Assembly (NCBI GenBank): GCA_947311605.1
Contig: CAMZLC010000143.1
Location: forward strand, 1-24,176
Direction: 5' to 3'
Origin: an uncultured Sulfurovum sp.
GTDB taxonomy: Bacteria > Campylobacterota > Campylobacteria > Campylobacterales > Sulfurovaceae
DNA length: 24,176 bases
In this document: positions 7,361-14,539 of the stretch, piece after piece
How positions within the stretch are numbered: the stretch's first letter is position 1
Layout: each line of letters starts with the position of its first letter
Notes under the pieces: generated by a model
What the model was told of the DNA's origin: nothing
What the model saw: only the letters and a program-made list of their open reading frames with translations
Database searches by the model: none
Program-made: the position numbers and the translations under genes

Positions 7361-8333
7361 CGGAGGGCTTGACAGTATGATCGCTATCAAGCTGATGCGA
7401 GACCAGGGCATCGAGGTGACTGCCTTGCATATCAAGATTGGTTTTTCCGGCACCAAAGACCTCAGCGCATTGATGCAGCGGCGGGCAGAGTTGGCGGGTG
7501 CGACCTTTAGGATCGTGGATGTCAGAGAGCGCTATATTCAGGATATCCTTTTTAGCCCTGTCTATGGGTATGGCAAGAACTTCAATCCTTGCATCGACTG
7601 TCACGGCTATATGTTCAAGATAGCCAAGGCGATGATGGAGGAGCTGGGTGCCTCCTTTTTGGTGACCGGAGAGGTGTTGGGGCAGCGCCCCATGAGCCAG
7701 CGATCCGATGCACTCAAGCAGGTCAGTAAACTGGCCAACGACAAGGAGGAGAAGCTGATCCTCCGTCCACTCTCCGCCAAACTCATGGAGCCAACCACCC
7801 CAGAGATTGAGGGTTGGGTGGATCGTGAGAAGCTGCTGGATATCTCGGGACGCAGCCGTGAGAAGCAGCTCTCTATGGCAGCAGCATGGGGCTGGGAGGA
7901 TTATGAGAGTCCGGGAGGAGGCTGCCTTCTGACCGAGCCGGTCTATAGCCAAAAGATCCGGGAGTTTGTGGCGCATGATACCTTTGGGGTGGCAGATATC
8001 GACCTGCTCAAGTTTGGCAGGCATTTCAGGCTTCCAGATGAGACCAAGCTGGTAGTGGGCCGCCATCAGGAGGACAACGAGGCGCTCGAGGCACTAAAGC
8101 ATCCGGACTATCTCGCCATCCATCTGCCTGTACCCGGCCCCTACTCTCTGATACACAAAGAGGCCACACCTGCTGACATCATCTTGGCGCTACGTATCGC
8201 GCTGACCTATGGCAAAAGCAACGCAGATGCGTCCTATACCGTCTCCTTGGCAGACAGGGAGTATAGCGTACAGCCTTTTGAGACCAAGGCAGAGGCACAG
8301 CAGTATTTTTTCAATGCAGGAGAGCAAAAATGA
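7338..8333 (+). CDS. PP-loop ATPase with C-terminal NFACT-R-like RNA-binding domain (predicted tRNA modification enzyme)
   Basis: This 331-residue protein opens with the PP-loop motif SGGLDS (8-13), which adenylates substrates in the ThiI/MnmA/TtcA and argininosuccinate synthase superfamily. A Cys-x-x-Cys-His (Cys85, Cys88, His89; NPCIDCH) and a further Cys196 in SPGGGCLLTEP could bind metal or carry sulfur. The C-terminal third (about 210-320) contains KFGRHFRLPDETKLVVGRHQ followed by EDNEAL. That resembles the NFACT-R RNA-binding domain, which I recall being found joined to ThiI-like domains. The best guess is an uncharacterised tRNA thiolation enzyme; the substrate cannot be told from sequence. 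The ATG lies inside the end of dnaG with an AGGAG 12 bases upstream, so it is probably co-expressed with the primase. Confidence 0.7.
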   Translation: MRAISLFSGGLDSMIAIKLMRDQGIEVTALHIKIGFSGTKDLSALMQRRAELAGATFRIVDVRERYIQDILFSPVYGYGKNFNPCIDCHGYMFKIAKAMMEELGASFLVTGEVLGQRPMSQRSDALKQVSKLANDKEEKLILRPLSAKLMEPTTPEIEGWVDREKLLDISGRSREKQLSMAAAWGWEDYESPGGGCLLTEPVYSQKIREFVAHDTFGVADIDLLKFGRHFRLPDETKLVVGRHQEDNEALEALKHPDYLAIHLPVPGPYSLIHKEATPADIILALRIALTYGKSNADASYTVSLADREYSVQPFETKAEAQQYFFNAGEQK

Positions 8334-8348
8334 CCAACGGCTGAGTCC

Positions 8349-8780
8349 TTAGCTTTTGCTTTTGATCCATTGGATGATTTGTTCTGCACCCATCGCGCCG
8401 CTGACACGATCCACCTCCACACCATTTTTAAAGAGAACCATGGTGGGGATGCTTCGGATCGCATATTGCGCGCCCAACGCCTGTTCGTTTTCCGTGTTGA
8501 CTTTGAGAAACTGTGCCTTGAGCGGGAGCGCGGCCGCTGCCTGCACAAAAGCAGGCGCCATCATCTTGCAGGGGCCACACCAGGGCGCCCAAAAATCCAC
8601 CACGACAGGCAGATCACTGCCGCCAACAAACTGAGAGAAATTCCGTGCAGTCACTTCGACAGGCTTGCTCTCCAGCAGCGAACCTTTGCAGTGCCCGCAA
8701 TTGGCCTTGGCATACTGCTCTTTTTGGGGGATACGGTTGATCTTGCCACAATGTGGGCATACGACATTCACAGTTGACAT
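8349..8780 (-). CDS. trxC: Thioredoxin 2 (zinc-binding thioredoxin)
   Basis: This 143-residue thioredoxin has an N-terminal zinc ribbon formed by Cys8, Cys11, Cys28 and Cys31 (VCPHCGK, NCGHCKG). The thioredoxin fold follows with the active site WCGPC (Cys68, Cys71), and cis-Pro lies in IRSIPTMVLF. It reduces protein disulfides in the cytoplasm; the zinc ribbon is the mark of the TrxC subgroup, linked to oxidative stress in other bacteria. The open frame extends upstream to 8849, but the ATG at 8780 has a GAGGAG ribosome site 6 bases before it and starts at the zinc ribbon, as the family does. It converges with the PP-loop gene across 15 bases. Confidence 0.93.
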   Translation of the reverse strand: MSTVNVVCPHCGKINRIPQKEQYAKANCGHCKGSLLESKPVEVTARNFSQFVGGSDLPVVVDFWAPWCGPCKMMAPAFVQAAAALPLKAQFLKVNTENEQALGAQYAIRSIPTMVLFKNGVEVDRVSGAMGAEQIIQWIKSKS

Positions 8781-8805
8781 AGAAAACTCCTCTGTTTTTT
8801 GTATG

Positions 8806-8811
8806 ATTATA
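8806..8811 (-). promoter_or_regulatory. -10 box for trxC
   Basis: The minus strand reads TGTATAATCA here. A start about 7 bases on gives a leader of about 20 bases ending at the trxC ribosome site. This makes transcription independent of the tRNA gene upstream possible. No clear -35 box is seen. Confidence 0.5.
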
Positions 8812-8867
8812 CAGTATCTGGGAGATAAAAAAGTGAACTTGGGTTGCAAAAGTCAGGAAAATAAAGA

Positions 8868-8943
8868 TGGTGGAGAATAACGGGATCGAACCGTCGACCT
8901 CTTCGCTGCCAGCGAAGCGCTCTCCCAGCTGAGCTAATTCCCC
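8868..8943 (-). tRNA. tRNA-Ala (anticodon GGC)
   Basis: This 76-base tRNA folds fully on the minus strand. The acceptor stem is GGGGAAT with ATTCTCC, including the G3:U70 pair that identifies alanine tRNAs. The D arm contains GCTCAGCTGGGAGAGC. The anticodon arm is CTTCG-CTGGCAG-CGAAG with anticodon GGC at position 34 (8910-8908). The T arm contains GACGGTTCGATCCCGTT, and CCA is encoded. It reads GCC and GCU codons. It stands alone between the phytase-like gene and trxC rather than in an rRNA operon. Confidence 0.97.
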
Positions 8944-8957
8944 ATTTGTGGAGTGGG

Positions 8958-8963
8958 ATTCTA
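8958..8963 (-). promoter_or_regulatory. -10 box for tRNA-Ala
   Basis: The minus strand reads GGTAGAATCC 15 bases before the mature tRNA 5' end, matching the TATAATCC style of the other promoters here. A start near 8950 would leave a short 5' leader for RNase P. Confidence 0.4.
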
Positions 8964-8981
8964 CCATAAAATAGTTAAAAG

Positions 8982-9932
8982 TTACTCTACTACCTCAAAA
9001 TAGATCAGCAGTGTGCGCTGGAAGAAGTTGTTGTTGTCGTCGCTGACCATGAGATAGCGATGGGGTGCGATCTTGGTGAGACCCTCGAAATTGTCATTGT
9101 GCCAGCCCTTGTCGCTTGGCATTTTGAGCAGTACTTTGCTGGGGTAGAGCCCTTGGTTGGGGTGATCGAGATAGAGTTTTTTGAGTGTGATGGTGCGAGG
9201 CTCGGTGAGTTTGGTGTAGGCACGCTCAAGTACCAGGAGGTTGCCGTCATCCATCACTTCGATAGCCGTGACCGCACTTTTCCTTTCTGGTTCTGCGAGA
9301 AAATGCCACTGTTTGCCTGAGAGCGCATAGAGTGTCTGGTAGTGCAGCTTATGTCTCTTGAGGGGAAATTCAGAGGCAGTAAGGATACCGTACTGGGGAT
9401 GCAGTGCCACAGATTCGAGCATCTTGTTTGTGCCGCGATAGTGTTTTCTGTTGCTGAGAGGATGGGGGAGCTTGTGTCTAGTGATCCTCTCTCCCTGGGT
9501 TGCGAAGGTACCGATCTTTGGCTTGCGCTCAAAAGAGATCAGCAGGTTCCCCTGCTCATCAAGGGTCAGCCCCTCGCTGTCTACCTTTTTTCTAAAGTGT
9601 CTACCTTTTTCCTTGGTAAGTCTGTAGGCGTGGAGCGGGGAGAGGGTCTCTATCTTGTCCGAAAACAGTGCTTTGAAGATATAGAGAATGCCCTTGTCTC
9701 CCACCATATAGAGGCGTTGTTTTTTGCTGTCATATGCCAGATCAGAGGCCTCAGCAAAACGGATGCCGTCGATGCTCTCCAGAATGATCTCTTTCTGGTC
9801 GAGGATCCTGACACTGCCAAAGGTCTGGTCTCTGTAGGTTTTGTGAGGCTGTTCCGGGGTGATATCTACGGGATAGACCTCAGCATGCAGCAGCGCAGAG
9901 AAGAGGAGTAGAAGCAGCGGTTGTGCTGGCAT
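8982..9932 (-). CDS. Secreted esterase-like phytase family protein
   Basis: The 316-residue reading starts at the ATG at 9932, which puts a signal peptide first (MPAQPLLLLLFSALLHA). A longer open frame from 9977 would bury that peptide. The mature protein looks like a beta-propeller of the esterase-like-activity-of-phytase group (PF13449 type). It has ASDLAYDSKKQRLYMVGDKG, VDSEGLTLDEQGNLLISFER, KMLESVALHPQYGILTASE and, near the end, DNFEGLTKIAPHRYLMVSDD. Family members are periplasmic or extracellular. Phosphoester hydrolysis is inferred from distant relatives and the true substrate is unknown. It begins 5 bases after the lspA stop, so it is probably the third gene of a glmM-lspA operon. Its ribosome site is weak, so coupling is likely. 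Confidence 0.75.
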   Translation of the reverse strand: MPAQPLLLLLFSALLHAEVYPVDITPEQPHKTYRDQTFGSVRILDQKEIILESIDGIRFAEASDLAYDSKKQRLYMVGDKGILYIFKALFSDKIETLSPLHAYRLTKEKGRHFRKKVDSEGLTLDEQGNLLISFERKPKIGTFATQGERITRHKLPHPLSNRKHYRGTNKMLESVALHPQYGILTASEFPLKRHKLHYQTLYALSGKQWHFLAEPERKSAVTAIEVMDDGNLLVLERAYTKLTEPRTITLKKLYLDHPNQGLYPSKVLLKMPSDKGWHNDNFEGLTKIAPHRYLMVSDDNNNFFQRTLLIYFEVVE

Positions 9933-9937
9933 AGGCT

Positions 9938-10375
9938 TTATGCCGGCTTTTGAAAGAGCTGCGCCAGTGCGATCCATCCCACACCGATGACTACCATGAT
10001 ATCCGCATAGTTGAAGACAGGATAGTCAAACCAGCAGTGCCAGTAGATATAGTCCACCACCCCCTCCTGGGTGAAGCGGTCATAGAGATTGCCGATCGCA
10101 CCACCGAGCAGCAGCCCTAGAGGAAAAGCATACTGCTTGACCAGACCGGAAACAAAAAGATAAAGCATGATACCGACGATGAGGATTGCCTGTAGCCATT
10201 TGAGATAGGGCCCCAAAAAAGCAAACATACTGAAGGCTACCCCTTTGTTGTAGTGCAGCTCCAGAGAGATGCAGGAGCCTTGCCACTCATAGCCTGTCAC
10301 AAAGAGCGACTTGATCCCCTGATCGATGACAAAGGTACCGACCAGTGCCAGAAAAAATACAGCCAGTAGACGCAC
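9938..10375 (-). CDS. lspA: Lipoprotein signal peptidase (signal peptidase II)
   Basis: This 145-residue inner-membrane aspartic protease removes signal peptides from diacylglyceryl-modified prolipoproteins. Four membrane segments are visible. The catalytic aspartates are Asp99 (GGAIGNLYDRF) and Asp125 (YPVFNYADIMVVIG), and the family LHYNKGVAFSMFAF is present. The start is GTG at 10375, overlapping the glmM stop by one base (TAGTG), so translation is coupled to glmM. The enzyme would process lipoproteins such as the one at 13433-14539. I recall glmM and lspA as neighbours beside rpsT-prfA in Helicobacter pylori. Confidence 0.95.
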   Translation of the reverse strand: MRLLAVFFLALVGTFVIDQGIKSLFVTGYEWQGSCISLELHYNKGVAFSMFAFLGPYLKWLQAILIVGIMLYLFVSGLVKQYAFPLGLLLGGAIGNLYDRFTQEGVVDYIYWHCWFDYPVFNYADIMVVIGVGWIALAQLFQKPA

Positions 10376-11712
10376 TAGGAGAGCTCGCTTCGGAAAAAGT
10401 TTTCGCAGGTTTGCATCATCTGTGCCAGTCTGGCAGCATCTTTGCCTTCGAGTAGGATACGGATCAGATTTTCAGTACCGGAATATCTAAAGAGGTGGCG
10501 CATGCCAGCGGCCTCGACCTCTGCCATGAGTGCTTCGATACCGGGGATCTCCTCCAGTACTGGCTTTCTGCTGACAGGTAGATTGCTCAGAAGTTGCGGA
10601 TAGGAGGCATAGGGGCTGAAGGCTTCACTGGCTTTTTTGCCACTGCTTGCCAGATAGGCAAGCGCCTGTAGTGCCGAAGAGATACCGTCTCCGGTCTTGG
10701 CATAGTCTGAAAAGATAATATGTCCGCTCTGCTCACCGCCAAAATTGATACCCAGCGCCTGCATCATGGCGACTACATGCTTGTCACCGACCGCACTGCG
10801 ATGCAGGGTTAGACCGTGTTGGGCGAGGTACTCTTCGAGCCCCTGATTGCTCATGACCGTAGCTACCATGCCTTCGCCCCGGAGCATGTTGTTCTGTTTG
10901 AGATGCACGGCAAGTACCGCCATGAGCTTGTCTCCATCTACAATCTCGCCCTCTTCATCCACCATGACGACACGGTCGGCATCCCCATCCAGTGCGATGC
11001 CCACATCCGCCCGATACTCCCTGACAGCCTGCGCCAGTGCTTCAGGGTGCATGGCGCCACAGCCCTCGTTGATATTGAATCCGTTGGGCGTGTTGCCGAT
11101 GACCTTGACATCCGCACCCAGCTCCTCCAGCACCGTGGGGGCGACCCTGTAGCCTGCTCCATTGGCACAGTCTACCACCACACGCATACCCGTAAGTGTC
11201 AGCGGCTTGGGAAAAGAGTTTTTGATCTGCACGATATAGCGCCCGATCACATCGTCGATCCGCTTGGATTTACCGATCTGCTTGCCGGTGACCTGTGCCG
11301 ACTCTATGGCATCGAGATCATCATAGATCGCCTCGATCTTCTCCTCTACCTCACGGTTCAACTTGTTGCCCGTAGAATCAAAAAACTTGATACCGTTGTC
11401 GTGAAATGGATTGTGGCTGGCAGAGATCATGATCCCCGCATCACAGCGCATATTTTCTGTCAAAAAGGCGATAGCTGGTGTGGGCATAGGGCCGATCTGG
11501 ATGACATTGTAGCCCACGGCGGTCAGGCCCGAGACGATGGCATTCTCCACCATATAGCCGCTGCGTCTGGTATCCTTGCCTACGAGTATTTTGTTGGTTT
11601 TGGAGAGAGGACGAAAATAGATCCCCGTCGCCATGGCAAGCCGCATACACGCCATGGCATTGATTTTCTCTCCTGCTTTGCCTCTCACGCCGTCTGTACC
11701 AAATAGTTCCAT
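10375..11712 (-). CDS. glmM: Phosphoglucosamine mutase
   Basis: This 445-residue, full-length enzyme interconverts glucosamine-6-phosphate and glucosamine-1-phosphate on the path to UDP-GlcNAc for peptidoglycan and LPS. It begins MELFGTDGVRGKAGE. The phosphoserine site is Ser99 in GIMISASHNPFHDNG, the Mg2+ loop is ALDGDADRVVMVDE at about 240-253, and the C-terminal phosphate-binding loop is FRYSGTENLIRILLEGKD. A GAGGGG ribosome site precedes the ATG. It is divergent from rpsT and leads the glmM-lspA-esterase unit. The long plus-strand open frame across it (10816-11706) is a shadow. Confidence 0.97.
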   Translation of the reverse strand: MELFGTDGVRGKAGEKINAMACMRLAMATGIYFRPLSKTNKILVGKDTRRSGYMVENAIVSGLTAVGYNVIQIGPMPTPAIAFLTENMRCDAGIMISASHNPFHDNGIKFFDSTGNKLNREVEEKIEAIYDDLDAIESAQVTGKQIGKSKRIDDVIGRYIVQIKNSFPKPLTLTGMRVVVDCANGAGYRVAPTVLEELGADVKVIGNTPNGFNINEGCGAMHPEALAQAVREYRADVGIALDGDADRVVMVDEEGEIVDGDKLMAVLAVHLKQNNMLRGEGMVATVMSNQGLEEYLAQHGLTLHRSAVGDKHVVAMMQALGINFGGEQSGHIIFSDYAKTGDGISSALQALAYLASSGKKASEAFSPYASYPQLLSNLPVSRKPVLEEIPGIEALMAEVEAAGMRHLFRYSGTENLIRILLEGKDAARLAQMMQTCENFFRSELS

Positions 11713-11733
11713 GCTTTTCCCCTCACTCAGTAG

Positions 11734-11739
11734 ATAATA
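11734..11739 (-). promoter_or_regulatory. Possible -10 box for glmM
   Basis: The minus strand reads AATATTATCT about 22 bases before the glmM ATG in an AT-rich stretch. It is the best candidate in the 185-base divergent glmM/rpsT gap, but is weaker than other -10 boxes in the window. Confidence 0.35.
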
Positions 11740-11818
11740 TTCTTATGCAATTTTAGCCAAAAAGTGATTAATGGTCTATTTTTAGGTCTGCTTAATAAAG
11801 CATTAAACTCTTTTTAGG

Positions 11819-11824
11819 TAAAAT
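11819..11824 (+). promoter_or_regulatory. -10 box for rpsT
   Basis: GGTAAAATCC matches the GGTATAATCC style of the mltB promoter. A start near 11831 would give a leader of about 67 bases containing the stem-loop at 11840-11872. Confidence 0.45.
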
Positions 11825-11839
11825 CCGCGAACTATTTAG

Positions 11840-11872
11840 ACTCTGTTGCAGAAGTTGCAGAGTGTCAACTCT
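11840..11872 (+). promoter_or_regulatory. rpsT leader with two mutually exclusive hairpins
   Basis: ACTCTG (11840-11845) can pair with CAGAGT (11858-11863). Alternatively AGAGT (11859-11863) can pair with ACTCT (11868-11872) across a 4-base loop. The two use the same bases. A direct repeat GTTGCAGA (11845-11852 and 11854-11861) lies in the first loop. The element sits 11 bases before the AAAGGA ribosome site of the S20 gene, a position suited to translational feedback. The stems are short, so function is inference. Confidence 0.3.
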
Positions 11873-11897
11873 AAGAATTTACTAAAGGAAACACCCC

Positions 11898-12167
11898 ATG
11901 GCAAACCATAAGTCATCCAAGAAGAGAATCAAGCAGACGATCAAGAAAACGGAAAGAAACAGATACTACAGAACACGATTGAAAAATATCGTCAAGACCG
12001 TACATGAAGCCGTAGAGGCAAAAGATGTGACCGCAGCAGCAGAAGCATTCAAAGTAGCCAACAAGAGTATCCACAGCTTTGTAAGCAAGGGCTTCCTGAA
12101 AAAAGAGACTGCTTCCAGAAAAGTAAGCAGACTCAACAAGCTTGTCAACAGCATCGAAGCTGCATAG
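11898..12167 (+). CDS. rpsT: 30S ribosomal protein S20
   Basis: This 89-residue, strongly basic helical protein begins MANHKSSKKRIKQTIKKTER and then NRYYRTRLKNIVKTVHEAV, the standard S20 start. It continues with FVSKGFLKKETASRKVSRLN. S20 binds 16S rRNA early in 30S assembly. The ATG has an AAAGGA site about 9 bases upstream. It is followed by prfA, an order I recall in Helicobacter pylori. Confidence 0.97.
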   Translation: MANHKSSKKRIKQTIKKTERNRYYRTRLKNIVKTVHEAVEAKDVTAAAEAFKVANKSIHSFVSKGFLKKETASRKVSRLNKLVNSIEAA

Positions 12168-12185
12168 ACACCCCTCCTTTTTTAG

Positions 12186-12206
12186 CAAGCCTGTTTTTCA
12201 GGCTTG
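12186..12206 (+). other. Stem-loop between rpsT and prfA
   Basis: CAAGCCTG (12186-12193) and CAGGCTTG (12199-12206) form a perfect 8-bp stem with a TTTTT loop. The T run lies before the stem rather than after it, so it is not a standard plus-strand terminator. It may be an RNA-processing or partial attenuation point that makes rpsT expression exceed prfA. Confidence 0.5.
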
Positions 12207-12242
12207 GCACACAACCCACATCATCACCATGAGGACAGCACT

Positions 12243-13310
12243 ATGTTCCGAGAAAAACTCCAGCCCTTTATCGACCGCCATGAAGAGATCAATACACTGC
12301 TAAGTACCCAAGAGATCGCCAGTGATATCAAGAAAATGACAGCGCTCAGCAAGGAGCAATCCTCGATTGCCAAACTGGTGGAGCAAGCAAGAGCATATAT
12401 GGAAACCGCAGATGCGATCGAGGAGAACAAGGAGCTGCTGGGAGATGAGGAGCTGGGAGATCTTGCCAAAGAGGAGCTCTCGGAGCTGGAGCCTATGCTT
12501 CCTCAGATCGAAGAGGAGATCAAGATCCTGATGATTCCTCGCGATCCTAACGATGACAGAAATATCTATATCGAATTGCGTGCCGGTGCAGGGGGAGACG
12601 AGAGTGCCCTGTTTGTTGAAGACATCTTCAAACTCTATCTGCGCTATGCAGAAAAGATGGGATGGAAAGTGGAGATCATGAGCTCTTCGGAGGGCACCGC
12701 AGGCGGCTACAAAGAGCTGATCGCCCTGGTCAAGGGTGATGGCGCTTATAGCCAGCTCAAGTATGAGTCGGGTGTCCACCGTGTCCAGCGTGTACCGGAT
12801 ACGGAGACACAGGGCAGGGTACATACCTCGGCGATCACGGTAGCGATCATCCCAGAGGTCGATGATGTGGAGGTGGATATCAAGCCCAATGATATCAAAA
12901 TGGATGTCTACCGCTCCAGCGGATGCGGCGGACAGTCGGTCAATACCACAGACTCGGCCGTGCGGCTGACGCATATCCCTACAGGGATCGTCGCTGCGAT
13001 CCAGGATGAGAAATCACAGCACAAAAACCGCGACAAAGCCATGAAGGTACTCAAGGCCAGAGTCTATGAGGCGCAGATGCAGGCCCAGCTGGACGAAGCC
13101 TCCGCAGACCGCAAGGCACAGGTGGGCTCAGGAGACAGATCGGAGAAGATTCGTACCTACAACTACCCACAAAACCGTATCACCGACCACCGCATCGGAC
13201 TGACCCTCTACTCTCTGGATCACATCATGAACAACGGCAACCTGGAGCAGGTGATCGAACCCCTCACTGCACACGCCCAATCCGAAGCGATCAAGGCAGC
13301 AGGACTTTAG
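12243..13310 (+). CDS. prfA: Peptide chain release factor 1
   Basis: This 355-residue class I release factor terminates translation at UAA and UAG. The peptidyl-tRNA hydrolysis motif GGQ is at 229-231 (SSGCGGQSVNTTDSAVR). The codon-recognition P-x-T motif is Pro185-Asp186-Thr187 (QRVPDTETQGRVHTSA), a PxT rather than the SPF of RF2, so RF1 is the right call. The frame is open from 12204, but that adds an unrelated His-rich stretch (MAHNPHHHHEDST). The ATG at 12243 starts MFREKLQPFIDRHEEI as expected and has a GAGGA site 9 bases before it. Confidence 0.97.
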   Translation: MFREKLQPFIDRHEEINTLLSTQEIASDIKKMTALSKEQSSIAKLVEQARAYMETADAIEENKELLGDEELGDLAKEELSELEPMLPQIEEEIKILMIPRDPNDDRNIYIELRAGAGGDESALFVEDIFKLYLRYAEKMGWKVEIMSSSEGTAGGYKELIALVKGDGAYSQLKYESGVHRVQRVPDTETQGRVHTSAITVAIIPEVDDVEVDIKPNDIKMDVYRSSGCGGQSVNTTDSAVRLTHIPTGIVAAIQDEKSQHKNRDKAMKVLKARVYEAQMQAQLDEASADRKAQVGSGDRSEKIRTYNYPQNRITDHRIGLTLYSLDHIMNNGNLEQVIEPLTAHAQSEAIKAAGL

Positions 13311-13394
13311 GCGCCTGTCGGGCTTATGCTTCATTGGCTACAAAGTGCACTTTTTCTTGAAGCTATACACGCGACACTCCTCCTCCCCTTATGC

Positions 13395-13400
13395 TACAAT
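13395..13400 (+). promoter_or_regulatory. Possible -10 box for the lipoprotein gene
   Basis: GCTACAATAAG lies 33 bases before the GTG start in the 122-base gap after prfA. No -35 box at proper spacing is apparent. No rho-independent terminator for prfA was seen in the gap. Confidence 0.3.
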
Positions 13401-13432
13401 AAGCACTGACATACAAGGCAAAAGGAATCCTC

Positions 13433-14539
13433 GTGAAAACACTCCTGGGTATACTACTGACGATCATCACTGCGCTGTTGCTGTTTGGCTGTAGTGCAAA
13501 GCCACTGATAGAGCAGAGGGCACTCGCTGTCTATGCCCAGGAGCAGGTCTCCATCTCTGCCAAGGCAGGAGCAGACAGCTATAGCTGGAAGCAGACAGAG
13601 GGGGAGCGGGTCGCTCTCTCTGATACCCAGCAGAGGATACTGAGATTTAGGGCACCCGAGGTCACAGCTGAGAGCAGGCTGGTCTTTGTGCTAGAGGCAC
13701 ACTATGCAGGGCGTGTGGTGCATGAGCAGGTCACGGTCACGGTGCTGCCCCAAGGATCAACGGATGACAACACCTCCACGGGAGGAGACACCAACACCAC
13801 CACTCTCAAATCTCTAAAACTAACCATAGCCGAGACCACTCTAAACAAAGACCACAACAGCACCATAACCCTCCAAGCAACCTACGACGACAACACGACA
13901 AAAACCCCAAGCAACATCGCGTGGCTCATCAACCCAAACGATGCCGTAAGCATCCAAGGCAACACCCTCACAGCCCTCAAAGACAGCAATGTCACCATCC
14001 AAGCAAAAGCAGGAAACACCCTCTCAAACAAAGTTACCCTCAATATTTACTGGGAAGTAAACGGATATAGACTTCCACCAGAGCCAGACCCGAAAGTCAA
14101 TAATGCTACGCTGCTTGGGGTGGATGTCAACCATAACGGTGTGAGGGACGATGTAGAGAGGTGGATATATGACAAATACAAAGACAAACACCCGATACAT
14201 ATCGATATAGCAATGCAGGCGGCAAGGGGGTATAGGCTTATCCTTGAAAAACAGCCCAAGACGAGGGAGGAGGCGAAGAGTATTATGGGGGAGGTTGATA
14301 AGGCTATAGATTGTCAAGCTTACTATATGTTTAGTGCGAAATATTTTAATGAGCCAATTCTGCTACAGTATAAAGCTGTAGATGAATATTTTAGAGGTAA
14401 GGTTTATTTTAATACCAAAGAACGTTATGATGCTTATATCCAGTATGACACTTTATTAAGTGGAGACAGCTACACGTTGCCTTCTTTCGAAGAAGAAAAA
14501 GCAGCATGTGACTTTAACACAAGCAAGTACGAGGAGTAA
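13433..14539 (+). CDS. Predicted outer-membrane lipoprotein with Ig-like segments and an EF-hand-like loop
   Basis: This 368-residue protein starts at GTG with AAGGA upstream. Its signal peptide ends in a lipobox, LLFGC with Cys20 followed by Ser, which favours outer-membrane sorting. Residues 25-105 look PKD/Ig-like (AGADSYSWKQTEGERVAL). A Thr/Asp-rich linker spans about 106-125. Residues 126-207 resemble a bacterial Ig-like (BIG_2) domain (SNIAWLINPNDAVSIQGNTL). The C-terminal part (208-368) has a calcium-loop-like DVNHNGVRDDVE (231-242) and a helical region I do not recognise. The stop is 3 bases before the giant hydrolase/cadherin gene, so the two are surely co-transcribed. The lipoprotein may anchor or assist that protein. 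Composition changes sharply inside the gene, with a G-poor, C/A-rich stretch at about 13796-14040. Confidence 0.7.
   Translation: MKTLLGILLTIITALLLFGCSAKPLIEQRALAVYAQEQVSISAKAGADSYSWKQTEGERVALSDTQQRILRFRAPEVTAESRLVFVLEAHYAGRVVHEQVTVTVLPQGSTDDNTSTGGDTNTTTLKSLKLTIAETTLNKDHNSTITLQATYDDNTTKTPSNIAWLINPNDAVSIQGNTLTALKDSNVTIQAKAGNTLSNKVTLNIYWEVNGYRLPPEPDPKVNNATLLGVDVNHNGVRDDVERWIYDKYKDKHPIHIDIAMQAARGYRLILEKQPKTREEAKSIMGEVDKAIDCQAYYMFSAKYFNEPILLQYKAVDEYFRGKVYFNTKERYDAYIQYDTLLSGDSYTLPSFEEEKAACDFNTSKYEE

Noticed and set aside
10816..11706. 296-codon open frame on the plus strand
   Set aside because: It lies wholly antisense to glmM, which has every family motif. The translation resembles no protein, and the frame is a by-product of codon bias.
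12204..12242. His-rich N-terminal extension of RF1 (HHHHED)
   Set aside because: The upstream ATG falls inside the rpsT-prfA hairpin and lacks a ribosome site. The ATG at 12243 has one and matches the family.
12300..12974. 224-codon minus-strand open frame opposite prfA, and similar ones opposite znuC (906-1544) and the PP-loop gene (7353-8066)
   Set aside because: All mirror genuine genes with clear motifs, have no ribosome sites and show low-quality protein composition.
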